From contig NZ_CP021111.1 of NCBI RefSeq assembly GCF_002119665.1, forward strand, positions 4,526,001 to 4,590,000: DNA of 64,000 bases. The letters are read 5' to 3'. A program made the translations under genes and the position numbers. Of the stretch, positions 35,810 to 44,141 are shown piece after piece. The stretch's first letter is position 1, and each line of letters starts with the position of its first letter. The notes below the pieces were generated by a model. It made no database searches. It was not told where the DNA came from and saw nothing but the letters and a program-made list of their open reading frames with translations. The DNA comes from Bordetella genomosp. 13. GTDB lineage: Bacteria; Pseudomonadota; Gammaproteobacteria; Burkholderiales; Burkholderiaceae_B.

Positions 35810-36586
35810 ATGCCCTTGGACATCTCGGTGGAGGACCACGTCGCCACCCTGACGCTGAATCGCCCCGATGCGATGAACAGCATCGACCCGGACATGCGGG
35901 CGGAACTGCAGGCCGCGTGGCGTCGCATCGACGAAGACGACAGCATCCGCGTGGCGGTGCTGACGGGCGCTGGCGAGAAGGCGTTCTGCACCGGCTCGGA
36001 CCTGAAAAAAACCATGCCCCCCAAGGAGAGCTTTGCCGAGCTGACATTCGGTCGCCCGCATTCCGACCACCTGCTCGAAGGCCTGGACACCGACAAGCCG
36101 CTGATATGCGCCATCAACGGCTACGCCATGGGCGGCGGCATGGAGATCGCGCTGGCCTGCGACATCCGCATCGCATCGGACAACGCGGTGTTCGCATTGT
36201 CGGAGGTGCGCATCGGCAGCATTCCCGGGGCGGGCGGCACGCAGCGCCTGCCGCGCGCCGTGGCGTCATCGGACGCCATGCTGATGCTGCTGACCGGCGA
36301 CCGCATCGATGCCGCCGAGGCATTGCGCATCGGGCTGGTCAGCCGGGTCGTGCCGCCCGGCGAACTGCTGCCCGCCGCGCACGCGATCGCCCGGCGCATC
36401 GCGCAGAACGCCCCGCTGTCCGTGCGCGCCATCAAGCGGCTGGTGTATGCCGGCCGCGACATGCCGCTGCCCGCCGCGCTGGACGGCGAACGCTACGTGT
36501 TCGGCCTGCTGCGCGACACGGAGGACCGCATCGAGGGACGGCGCGCATTCCAGGAAAAAAGGCCGCCCGCCTACAAGGGCCGCTGA
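35810..36586 (+). CDS. Enoyl-CoA hydratase/isomerase family protein
   Basis: A 258-residue crotonase-fold enzyme. The CoA-binding oxyanion segments are FCTGSDLKKTM and NGYAMGGGMEIALACDIR. The second active-site region is SEVRIGSIPGAGGTQRLPRAV, carrying a Glu in the usual catalytic position and the GAGGTQR loop typical of hydratases. The C-terminus ends RPPAYKGR. AAGGAGGAG precedes the ATG. It follows CoA-transferase pair 2 by 34 bp and would hydrate the enoyl-CoA made by the dehydrogenase next to it. Confidence 0.92.
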   Translation: MPLDISVEDHVATLTLNRPDAMNSIDPDMRAELQAAWRRIDEDDSIRVAVLTGAGEKAFCTGSDLKKTMPPKESFAELTFGRPHSDHLLEGLDTDKPLICAINGYAMGGGMEIALACDIRIASDNAVFALSEVRIGSIPGAGGTQRLPRAVASSDAMLMLLTGDRIDAAEALRIGLVSRVVPPGELLPAAHAIARRIAQNAPLSVRAIKRLVYAGRDMPLPAALDGERYVFGLLRDTEDRIEGRRAFQEKRPPAYKGR

Positions 36587-36608
36587 ACGGCTCGCAACAG
36601 GAGTAGAC

Positions 36609-37796
36609 ATGGATTTCGAATTGCCCGAAGACTCGCGCATGGTGCGCGACACCGTGGCGCGTTTCACCACCGATGAACTGATTCCGCACGAGGCGCTGAT
36701 CATCCGGCGAGAGGCCGAGCGCGGCTACTCGGACACGCCGCTCATCCCGCCCGAACTCGAGTCCACCCTGCAGGCCAAGGCCCGCGAGATAGGCCTGTGG
36801 GGCATCGACGTGCCCGAGGAATTCGGCGGCCAGGACCTGGGCATGCTGACCAAGTGCCTGGTCGTCGAGCAGCTCAAGCACAGCGTCGTGCCGTTCGTGC
36901 TGCCGCCGGAAAGCCCCAATCTCTTCATGCTGAAAGAGCTGTGCAGGGGCGACCAGATCGACCGCTACCTGCTGCCCTACTCGCGCGGCGAGAAGAAAAG
37001 CTGTCTGGCGCTGTCCGAGCCGGGCGCGGGCTCGGACGCGGCCGCCATCAAGACGCGGGCCGAGCGCAGAAACGGCAAGTGGGTGCTCAACGGCACCAAG
37101 CTGTGGATCAGCAACGCGCGCCGCGCCGACTTCATGATCGTGATGGCCGTCACCGATGCCAAGGCCGACAAGCGTTCCGCGTTCACGGCTTTCCTGGTCG
37201 ACCAGGGCACCCCGGGCCTCAGCATTCCCACGTCCTTCCCCATGATCGGCGAATACCATCCCTACGAGGTTGTGCTGGACAACGTGGAACTGGAGGACAG
37301 CCAGGTACTGGGCGAGGTCGGCGCGGGCTTCGGGCCGCTGTCCAAGCGGCTGGGCGTGCGCCGGCTGGAGATCGCCTCGCGCTGCCTGGGCCTGGCCACG
37401 CGCTGCCTGAACATGATGATCGAGCAGGCCAACACGCGCCAGACCTTCGGCGCGCCGCTGGCCGACCGCCAGGCGGTGCAGTGGTGGATCTCCGATTCGT
37501 ACCAGGAACTCGAAATGGTGCGGCTGCTGGTCTACCAGATGGCCTGGAAGATGGACCAGGGCCGCGGCGACGTGCGGCTGGACGGCTCGATGGTGAAGGT
37601 GCAGGGCACCGAGATGATCGCCCGCGTGGTCGATCGCGCCATCCAGCTGTTCGGCGGCATGGGCGTGTCGAAGGAACTGCCGCTGGAGTACATCTCGCGC
37701 ATGTGCCGCGTCATGCGCATCGTGGAAGGGCCCAGCGAGGTGCATCGCTGGGTGGTGGCTCGCGAACTGCTGCGCAACGGCCTGCGCGCGGCGTGA
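36609..37796 (+). CDS. Acyl-CoA dehydrogenase
   Basis: A 395-residue FAD enzyme of usual length. FAD/substrate signature CLALSEPGAGSDAAAIKTRA, substrate-side KLWISNARRADFMIV, arginine-rich RRLEIASRCLGLATRCLNMM and catalytic Glu in the C-terminal RIVEGPSEVHRWVVAREL. It introduces the alpha-beta double bond into an acyl-CoA. The position between enoyl-CoA hydratase and the Fe-ADH-fold gene fits a beta-oxidation set. The ATG at 36609 is the first residue of family similarity. Confidence 0.95.
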   Translation: MDFELPEDSRMVRDTVARFTTDELIPHEALIIRREAERGYSDTPLIPPELESTLQAKAREIGLWGIDVPEEFGGQDLGMLTKCLVVEQLKHSVVPFVLPPESPNLFMLKELCRGDQIDRYLLPYSRGEKKSCLALSEPGAGSDAAAIKTRAERRNGKWVLNGTKLWISNARRADFMIVMAVTDAKADKRSAFTAFLVDQGTPGLSIPTSFPMIGEYHPYEVVLDNVELEDSQVLGEVGAGFGPLSKRLGVRRLEIASRCLGLATRCLNMMIEQANTRQTFGAPLADRQAVQWWISDSYQELEMVRLLVYQMAWKMDQGRGDVRLDGSMVKVQGTEMIARVVDRAIQLFGGMGVSKELPLEYISRMCRVMRIVEGPSEVHRWVVARELLRNGLRAA

Positions 37797-37810
37797 ACCC
37801 GGAGGCGGCC

Positions 37811-39007
37811 ATGGAACGGTTTGCCTCCCTGTCACCCGCCGTCCGGCTGCACGCCGGCGACGACGCCCTCGCCATGCTGCCGCGCGAGGCAGCCCGCCTG
37901 GATGCCAGCCGCGCGTTCGTGCTGTGCGGAGACAGCGTCGCGACCCGCACGCCCCTGCCGGACCGCATCCGCGCGCTGCTGGGCGATCGCTACGCGGGCG
38001 CCTATACCCGGCTGCGCAAGGATGCGCCGCTGGAGGATGTCGAGGACGCAGCCGCGCAGGCCCGCGACCTGCGGGCCGACCTGCTGATCGCGATAGGCGC
38101 CGGCAGCGTGCTGAAGGCGGCGCGCGTCGTTGCCATCGCGCTGGGCGAGAACCGGCCGCTGCCCGAACTCGCCACGCGCTACGCCGATGGCCAGGCGCCG
38201 GCAAGCCCGCGCCTGCTGCGCCCCAAGCCGCCCATCTTCAACGTGCTCACGGCCGCCACCTCGGCGCAGAACCGCGCGGGCGCGGCGCTGCGGCGCGCGG
38301 ACGGCGGGCCGCGGCTGGAGTTCTTCGATCCGAAGACGCGCCCCGCGGCCATCTTTTGGGACAGCGAGGCGCTGCTGACCGCGCCGGCATCGCTGGCGCT
38401 GTCCACCGGCGTCGGCGTGTACTGGCGCGCGCTGATGAACACGGGCGACCTGCGACGCGCCAACCCGCTCGTGCAGGCCTCGCGCCTGCATGCCTACACC
38501 CTCTCGCGCGACGCGCTGCCGCGCATGGCCGATTCCGCCGACGCGCGGGCGCGCCTGGACATGTGCGCGGCCGCGCTGCTGCAGAACCGCGACGAGGACG
38601 ACGGCGGCCGCCCGTTCGACGCGCACTGGATCGCCCGCGCGGTATATGCGCTGGCCGCGGCCCTCTTCAACCGCGTGCCGCACCTGGACCAGGGCAGCGC
38701 CCACGCGGCGATGACGGCGCCCGCCATCCGGCACTTCGCGGACCTGTGTCCCGACGCCGTGGCCCAGATGGGCCGCGCGCTGGGCCTGGCCGACGCCGAC
38801 GCGGCCTCGCCGCACGGCGTCGCGCGCGCCGTGCAGGAACAGTTTCTCGCGCTGGGGCTGCCGCAACGTCTCGACGGCGTATCCGACGCGGACCGCGAGC
38901 ACGCGCTGGAAGCGTCGCTGTTCAACTTCAACGCCGACCGCGCACGCGAACTGGCGCGGCATCGCGACCGCCTGCGCGCCATCCTGACGGAGGCCACACA
39001 GCCATGA
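37811..39007 (+). CDS. Iron-containing-alcohol-dehydrogenase-fold protein, metal site not recognisable
   Basis: A 398-residue protein with the dehydroquinate synthase/Fe-ADH fold. NAD-type loop LLIAIGAGSVLKAARVVAIA at about 91-110 and TAATSAQNRAGAAL where active members read TTAGTGSE. The iron-ligand motif Asp-x3-His that should follow ALSTG near residue 200 reads VGVYWRAL, and the later PHG motif is DQG (residues 293-295); His298 is close by. Three of the usual four ligands are thus not seen. The gene has GGAGG before ATG 37811; a GTG at 37793 is alternative. It could be a metal-independent reductase or a non-catalytic protein. Confidence 0.72.
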   Translation: MERFASLSPAVRLHAGDDALAMLPREAARLDASRAFVLCGDSVATRTPLPDRIRALLGDRYAGAYTRLRKDAPLEDVEDAAAQARDLRADLLIAIGAGSVLKAARVVAIALGENRPLPELATRYADGQAPASPRLLRPKPPIFNVLTAATSAQNRAGAALRRADGGPRLEFFDPKTRPAAIFWDSEALLTAPASLALSTGVGVYWRALMNTGDLRRANPLVQASRLHAYTLSRDALPRMADSADARARLDMCAAALLQNRDEDDGGRPFDAHWIARAVYALAAALFNRVPHLDQGSAHAAMTAPAIRHFADLCPDAVAQMGRALGLADADAASPHGVARAVQEQFLALGLPQRLDGVSDADREHALEASLFNFNADRARELARHRDRLRAILTEATQP

Positions 39008-40167
39008 GCCCAGCCACCGCTTCGATTCCCTTCTCGTTGTTCCGCGGCGGCACCAGCAAGGGCGTCTTCATGCCCGCCGGACGCCTGCCCCCGGACCGCG
39101 CGGCCCTGGCAACCGTGCTGCTGGACATCTTCGGCAGCCCCGATGCCCGCCAGATCGACGGCATGGGCGGGGGCGACAAGCTGACCAGCAAGGCCGGCAT
39201 CATGGGTCCGCCCAGCGTGACCGGGGCGGACATCGACTACCTGTTCGCCCAGGTCGGCATTCATCATCCCGAAGTGGATTTCAACCTGAACTGCGGCAAC
39301 CTGACGGCGGCCGCGGCGGCCTATGCCGTGCACGAAGGCTTCGTCGCGGCCCGGGGCTCGCACGCCACGGTGCGCATCCACAACGTCAACACCGGCCGGA
39401 TCATCGAGGCCAAGGTACCGCTGCGGGACGGCGCGGTGCTAGAAGACGGACCGCTCGCCATCGGCGGCGTGCCCGGCACGGGCGCGCCCATCGCCCTGGA
39501 CTTCAGCCGGGCCACAGGCGCCATCACCGGCACGCTGCTGCCGTTGGGCAGCGCATCGAGCCGCATCGAGGTGCCGGGACACGGTCCGCTGGACGTGTCG
39601 GTGGTGGACGGCCCCAATTTGATCGTGCTGGCGGCCGCCGAAGACCTGGGCATGAGAGGCATCGAATCGCCCGACGAGATCGACGGCAACGCCGAGCTGA
39701 CGGGCCTGATGCAGCGCATACGCGAGACCGTCGCCATCCGCACCGGCCTGGGCGACTACTGGCGCGGGCGGGCCGCGCCGTCCACGCCCATGCTGGTCGC
39801 CGTGCAGTCGCCGCGCGACTACCGCGCCTACACCACGGGCGAGCGCATCGCCGCGGACGATGTCGACCTGGTCTGCCGGCAGTACTCGACCTCGGCCACC
39901 AGCAAGGCGCTGGCGGCGACGGTATCCGCGGCCATCGGCATGGCGTGCCGCATACCGGGCACCATCGCGGCAGCGCATTTGCGCCCTGATCGCGCAGGCC
40001 CGCTGCGGCTGGGCCATCCCTGCGGCACGATCCTCGTCGACGCTGCCGCACGGCACGATGGCGAGGCCACGACCATCACGGCGGCCACCATCCAACGCAC
40101 CGCGCGCCTCATCGCGCGAGGCGAGCTGTTTCCCGGTAACCGGCAAGCACGGAGTCCGCATGCCTGA
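39004..40167 (+). CDS. PrpF-family isomerase
   Basis: A 387-residue protein of the diaminopimelate epimerase-fold PrpF family, which isomerises double bonds of methylaconitate, 4-oxalomesaconate or related tricarboxylates. Clear family features are SLFRGGTSKGVFMPAGRLP at the start, QIDGMGGGDKLTSKAGIM near residue 50, VDFNLNCGNLTAAAAAYAV with the active-site Cys, and GHPCGTILVDAA near the end with the second Cys. The start overlaps the upstream stop (ATGA) and the end overlaps the next gene by 8 bp, so it is tightly coupled. Its place argues for a tricarboxylate-like intermediate. Confidence 0.92.
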   Translation: MSPATASIPFSLFRGGTSKGVFMPAGRLPPDRAALATVLLDIFGSPDARQIDGMGGGDKLTSKAGIMGPPSVTGADIDYLFAQVGIHHPEVDFNLNCGNLTAAAAAYAVHEGFVAARGSHATVRIHNVNTGRIIEAKVPLRDGAVLEDGPLAIGGVPGTGAPIALDFSRATGAITGTLLPLGSASSRIEVPGHGPLDVSVVDGPNLIVLAAAEDLGMRGIESPDEIDGNAELTGLMQRIRETVAIRTGLGDYWRGRAAPSTPMLVAVQSPRDYRAYTTGERIAADDVDLVCRQYSTSATSKALAATVSAAIGMACRIPGTIAAAHLRPDRAGPLRLGHPCGTILVDAAARHDGEATTITAATIQRTARLIARGELFPGNRQARSPHA

Positions 40168-41533
40168 CGCCTCTCCCGCCCTGTCTGCCTCGCGGCGTAT
40201 CGCCCGCTTTTCCTGCGCCTTCGATGCGCGCAGGCTGGACGGCGCTTCCCTGCGCCAGGTCGGCCGCGCGCTGGTCGACACCGTGGGCGTGGCGCTGGCC
40301 GGCCGCGCCGAACCCGCGTCGCGCATCTTCCTGCAATATGCCGAGGCCCGCGCCAGCGCCGACACGGGCGCCACCGCCTGGGGCGCCGGCAGATCGATGC
40401 CCGTGGAAGAAGCCGCGTTGTACAACGGCGTGGCTGGCCACGTGCTGGACTTCGACGACGTCAACAGCCCGCTGCGCGGCCATCCCAGCATCGCCCTGCT
40501 GCCGCCGCTGGTCGCCCTGGCCGAGAGCCGGGGCCTGGACGGCCGGAGGCTGGCCAGCGCGTACGCCGTGGGCTTCGAGGTCATGGTGCGGCTGGCGCGC
40601 GCCATGGTGCACGACCACTACGCGCGCGGCTGGCACGCCACCACCACGCTGGGCGGCATCGGCGCGGCGGTCGCATGCTGCCATCTGCTGCGCCTGTCGG
40701 AAGCGCAGACGGTGAACGCCATCGGCCTGGCCGTGGCCCAGGCCTCGGGAACCCGCGGGAATTTCGGCACCATGGCCAAATCCTTCCAGGCGGGCCACTG
40801 CGGCGCCTCGGCGGCGCGAGCCGCCCTGCTGGCCGAACTGGGCGTGGACGGCGCGCTCGACGCGCTGGACGGCGCCGAGGGCTTTGCGACCTTGTACGGC
40901 AATGGCGAAGATCTGGCGCAGGCGCTGCAGGGCCTGGGAGAGGCCGAACTGGAACTGACGCGCAGCGGCATCGAGATCAAGAAATACCCCATGTGCTACG
41001 CCGCCCACCGTTCATTGGACGGCATGCTCGCCATGCGGGCCGAACATGCCCTGGATGCGGACGCCGTGGCCGCGGTGCACGTCAGGTCGAATCGGCGCGC
41101 CATGGTGCCGTTGATCCACGACCGGCCGCGCACCGGCCTGGAAGGCAAGTTCAGCATGCAGTACGCCATGGCGGCCGCGCTGCTGGACGGCCACGTGCGC
41201 CTGTCCAGCTTCAGCGACGAGGCGGTGCAGCGCCCCGCGGCCCAAGCCCTGATGGAGAAGATCACCTGCGCGGAGGACGACGGCCCCGAGATGCCCAGAT
41301 GGAACACGCTGGCCGTCACGCTGAAATCGGGCACGGTGCTGCACAAGGAGATCCGCCAGCTGAGCGGCTCGGCGGCCTGCCCGCTGGACGATTACGAGCT
41401 GCGCGAGAAATGGCGCGACTGCCTGCATTACGCCGGCGCGGCCGACGATGGCGATGCGTTCTTCGCGGCCGCCATGGCGCTGGCCGATACGCCGGTGCGG
41501 CAGATGATGGGGCGCTTGCCGGCATTGCCGTAA
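40160..41533 (+). CDS. MmgE/PrpD-family dehydratase
   Basis: A 457-residue protein similar to 2-methylcitrate dehydratase PrpD and cis-aconitate decarboxylase. LVDTVGVALAGRAEP, YNGVAGHVLDFDDV, GHPSIALLPPLVAL, IGLAVAQASGTRGNFGTMAKSF and KKYPMCYAAHRSLDG are the main family motifs; Lys and His of the active site are present in the last two. GGAG lies 5 nt before the ATG. It is the last + strand gene of this unit and pairs with PrpF, as in methylcitrate-type pathways, but prpB and prpC are not here. Confidence 0.92.
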   Translation: MPDASPALSASRRIARFSCAFDARRLDGASLRQVGRALVDTVGVALAGRAEPASRIFLQYAEARASADTGATAWGAGRSMPVEEAALYNGVAGHVLDFDDVNSPLRGHPSIALLPPLVALAESRGLDGRRLASAYAVGFEVMVRLARAMVHDHYARGWHATTTLGGIGAAVACCHLLRLSEAQTVNAIGLAVAQASGTRGNFGTMAKSFQAGHCGASAARAALLAELGVDGALDALDGAEGFATLYGNGEDLAQALQGLGEAELELTRSGIEIKKYPMCYAAHRSLDGMLAMRAEHALDADAVAAVHVRSNRRAMVPLIHDRPRTGLEGKFSMQYAMAAALLDGHVRLSSFSDEAVQRPAAQALMEKITCAEDDGPEMPRWNTLAVTLKSGTVLHKEIRQLSGSAACPLDDYELREKWRDCLHYAGAADDGDAFFAAAMALADTPVRQMMGRLPALP

Positions 41534-41619
41534 GAGCGTCGCGGCGGGACAGCGCCCGCGCCGGGACAAGCGCTGAAGCCAGGCGGGCCCGCGCCACCGC
41601 GCGAGTCCGCCCGCTGCGT

Positions 41620-42015
41620 TCACCGGTCCAGCGTGAACTTCGGCACGCGATACCCGTCGGGATGATCCGCGTAGATCATGCGCACCGGCGCGTCCAGCTT
41701 CACGTCGTCCAGCTCGGCATGGTCCATGTACGACACCATGATCGGGCCTTCCTCGAGCTGCACGGCCACCACCAGGTGCGGCGCGGGATACGCAGGCAGG
41801 TACTGGCGGTGGAACACCGTCCACGAGACGATCTTCGCGCGTCCGGAGACGGGCGCCCATTCGTAGTTCATGCTGAGGCTGACCGGGCACATCGGGCCGG
41901 GCGGATAGCGGAACGCGCCCGACTCCGGGCAGCGCTGCAGCTTCATCCGGCCTTCGGCGATGCTCTCCCACATGGGCGCGTCATAGGGGGAATACAGGCG
42001 AGGCGTCTTGCTCAT
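41620..42015 (-). CDS. DUF35 OB-fold protein, partner of the thiolase-like gene
   Basis: A 131-residue protein. The N-terminal rubredoxin-like zinc region is QRCPESGAFRYPPGPMCPVS, in which the usual two CxxC pairs are C29-x2-S32 and C43-x2-S46; only two cysteines remain. The C-terminal OB-fold runs from VSWTVFHRQYLP to the end. DUF35 proteins accompany SCP-type thiolases, for example BbsA with BbsB. GAGGAGGG before the ATG is a strong ribosome site. It follows the thiolase-like gene by 13 bp on the same strand. Confidence 0.88.
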   Translation of the reverse strand: MSKTPRLYSPYDAPMWESIAEGRMKLQRCPESGAFRYPPGPMCPVSLSMNYEWAPVSGRAKIVSWTVFHRQYLPAYPAPHLVVAVQLEEGPIMVSYMDHAELDDVKLDAPVRMIYADHPDGYRVPKFTLDR

Positions 42016-42028
42016 GGTCGTGCCCTCC

Positions 42029-43207
42029 TCAACGTCCGTAGATGATGGACATGGCCTTGCCGGCGACGTCCGATACGTATTGCACGTAGCGGCAATCGGG
42101 CACCTGGCGCTTGCCCAGTCCGCCGCGCGCCTGGCGCACGGCCTCGATCTGGTGGCTCCAGCCCTGCATGTACGACTCGGAAAGATGGCCGCCATGCGTG
42201 TTCACCGGCAGCTTTCCCCCTACGCCGATACCGTTCTCGGCGATGAAGCGTCCGGCCTCGCCAGGACGGCAGTACCCGAAGCCTTCCAGCGCGAACAGGA
42301 TGTGCGGACTGAAGCTGTCGTACACCATCAGCGCGTCCACGTCCTCGGGGCCGATGCCGGCCGCGGCGTAGACCTGCTGCGCCGCGCCCTGCTGAGCCGG
42401 CAGGTAGAAATCGACCAGGCGCGGGCCCAGGCTGGTGGCGTTGCGGTTCAGGTCGCTGCGGCCCAGGCCGTGGATCATCACCGCCTTGTCCGACAGCTTA
42501 CGCGCGCGGCTGGCTTCCATGACGATGAGCGCCACGCCGCCGTCGTTGATCAGGCAGTAGTCGTTCATGCGCAGCGGCTCGGCGATGTACTTCACCGCCA
42601 GGTAGTCCTCCATGCTGAGCGGCTTGCCGTGCATGATGGCGTTGGGATTCAGGTTGGCCCACTGGCGCTGGCCCACGGCCACCTGTCCCAGGTCCCTGTC
42701 GGTCACGCCGTGCAGCTCCTTGTAGCGCTGGAACATCAGCGCATACAGCGCCCCCTGCGAGGTCAGGCCCCAGGGGCTGTGATACACGTACGACAGAAAG
42801 GCCCCGCCGCCCATGGCTTGCGGACCGCCATACTGCACCGCCGCCGAACGCTGGTCGTTGCCGTACACCAGTGCCACCACTTCCGCCAGGCCAGACTTGA
42901 TGGCCATGACGGCCTGGAACACGGACTGCACCGCGTCGGCCTGTCCGCCCCAGCGGGGATCGATGTTCAGGATCTCGCCCATGCGTTCGTAGGCCGTCGT
43001 CGGTCCCACGATCAGGCCGTCCACGTCGTCGCGGGTCAGCCCCGCGTCTTCCAGCGCGCGCTTGAAGGCCAGCGCGGCATAGCCGTACGAATCATGCGGC
43101 TTCTCGCCGTTGCGCACACGGCGATAGTCTTCCACCCAGTCCGTGTGGCCTATGCCGACCACGGCGGAGATCTGGGATGTGTTGGTGTCCAAGGTATCGG
43201 TCGTCAC
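42029..43207 (-). CDS. SCP-x/BbsB-type thiolase-fold protein lacking the usual nucleophilic Cys
   Basis: A 392-residue thiolase-fold protein. VVGIGHTDWVEDYRRVRNGE, then DAGLTRDDVDGLIVGPT. The segment that usually reads ENACASGS is QADAVQSVF, with Val93 at the position of the nucleophilic Cys. The C-terminal NTHGGHLSESYMQGWSHQI retains a His motif, and no CxG loop is visible at the end. It may act on beta-ketoacyl-CoA together with the DUF35 protein or as a lipid-transfer/structural member. It is divergent from the IclR regulator across an inverted-repeat region. Confidence 0.85.
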   Translation of the reverse strand: MTTDTLDTNTSQISAVVGIGHTDWVEDYRRVRNGEKPHDSYGYAALAFKRALEDAGLTRDDVDGLIVGPTTAYERMGEILNIDPRWGGQADAVQSVFQAVMAIKSGLAEVVALVYGNDQRSAAVQYGGPQAMGGGAFLSYVYHSPWGLTSQGALYALMFQRYKELHGVTDRDLGQVAVGQRQWANLNPNAIMHGKPLSMEDYLAVKYIAEPLRMNDYCLINDGGVALIVMEASRARKLSDKAVMIHGLGRSDLNRNATSLGPRLVDFYLPAQQGAAQQVYAAAGIGPEDVDALMVYDSFSPHILFALEGFGYCRPGEAGRFIAENGIGVGGKLPVNTHGGHLSESYMQGWSHQIEAVRQARGGLGKRQVPDCRYVQYVSDVAGKAMSIIYGR

Positions 43208-43220
43208 CTGGGCAGTCTCC

Positions 43221-43310
43221 CTTAATGTGGACTATTCTTTCGGATCAATCGAGATTTCTGCCATTATCCGCGCACAGCTTTGGCGCCTCGGCAAAATTTC
43301 GTCCACATTA
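43221..43310. promoter_or_regulatory. Widely spaced perfect inverted repeat, candidate IclR operator
   Basis: TAATGTGGAC (43221-43230) and GTCCACATTA (43301-43310) are exact reverse complements, 70 bp apart. They lie in the 112-bp divergent spacer between the thiolase-like gene and the iclR gene, each next to one start. Two half-sites so placed would let one regulator act on both promoters. The assignment to IclR is by position. Confidence 0.5.
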
Positions 43311-43319
43311 TGAGATTGC

Positions 43320-44129
43320 ATGAGAACCGATCCAGATACCGAGGAAGGCCGAACAGGCACGCAGATGGTGCATCGCTGCGCGGCCCTGCTCAAGCTCATC
43401 ACCGCGGACAACCGCAAGGGCCTGCGGCTCGTCGAGCTGTACCAGGCCAGCGGCCTGACGCGCCCCACCACGCATCGCATCCTGCAGGCCCTGGTCACCG
43501 AACGCATCATCCGCCAGGACGAGAAGACCAAGCGCTATCACCTGGGATCGCTCGCCTATGAAATGGGCCTGGCCGCGGCCATGTCGTTCGACCTGCGCGA
43601 CGTGTGCCATCCCTTCCTCGAGCGCGTCGCCGCCGCCACGGGCGACACCGCCTTCCTTACCATACGATCGGGTTTCGACGGCGTCTGCGCGGGCCGCGCC
43701 GAAGGCGCCTATCCGATCAAGGCTTTCGTGCTCGATGTGGGCCGGCACCGGCCCCTGAACATCGGCGCCGGCGCGGTGGCGCTGTTGAGCGGCCTGCAGG
43801 ACGACGAGATCGAACGCATCTACCAGGCCAACAGCAAGCGCATCGCGCGCGACTACCCCACCTTCAACGTGAAGACGATGTGGGAACGCGTGGAGCACGT
43901 GCGCACCAAGGGCTACTTCATCAACGAGGTGCTCGAGGTGCAGGACATCCGCGCGCTGGCCATGCCGATTTTCGGGCCGCATGGCGCGCCGGTGGGCGGC
44001 CTCAGCGTGTCGGCGCTGAAGAAGCGGCTGTCGGGCCATTACCTGCGGGACAAGCTTCAGGTGATGACCGAGGCGGTGCGCGAGATCGAGGCGAAGCTGA
44101 AGACCGACGGCAGGGACGAGCACGCCTAG
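43320..44129 (+). CDS. IclR-family transcriptional regulator
   Basis: A 269-residue protein. Winged helix in ALLKLITADNRKGLRLVELYQASGLTRPTTHRILQAL and recognition wing KRYHLGSLAYEMG; the effector domain runs from RDVCHPFLERVAAATG to AVREIEAKLK. IclR proteins often control aromatic or dicarboxylate catabolism. It is divergent from the thiolase/DUF35 pair, with a perfect inverted repeat in the spacer. ATG 43320; a second ATG lies 45 bp on. Confidence 0.93.
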   Translation: MRTDPDTEEGRTGTQMVHRCAALLKLITADNRKGLRLVELYQASGLTRPTTHRILQALVTERIIRQDEKTKRYHLGSLAYEMGLAAAMSFDLRDVCHPFLERVAAATGDTAFLTIRSGFDGVCAGRAEGAYPIKAFVLDVGRHRPLNIGAGAVALLSGLQDDEIERIYQANSKRIARDYPTFNVKTMWERVEHVRTKGYFINEVLEVQDIRALAMPIFGPHGAPVGGLSVSALKKRLSGHYLRDKLQVMTEAVREIEAKLKTDGRDEHA

Positions 44130-44141
44130 CCGCGCGGCGGG

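Noticed and set aside
36797..37810. Upstream extension of the Fe-ADH-fold gene
   Set aside because: This frame is a shadow of the acyl-CoA dehydrogenase gene; GGAGG before ATG 37811 marks the real start.
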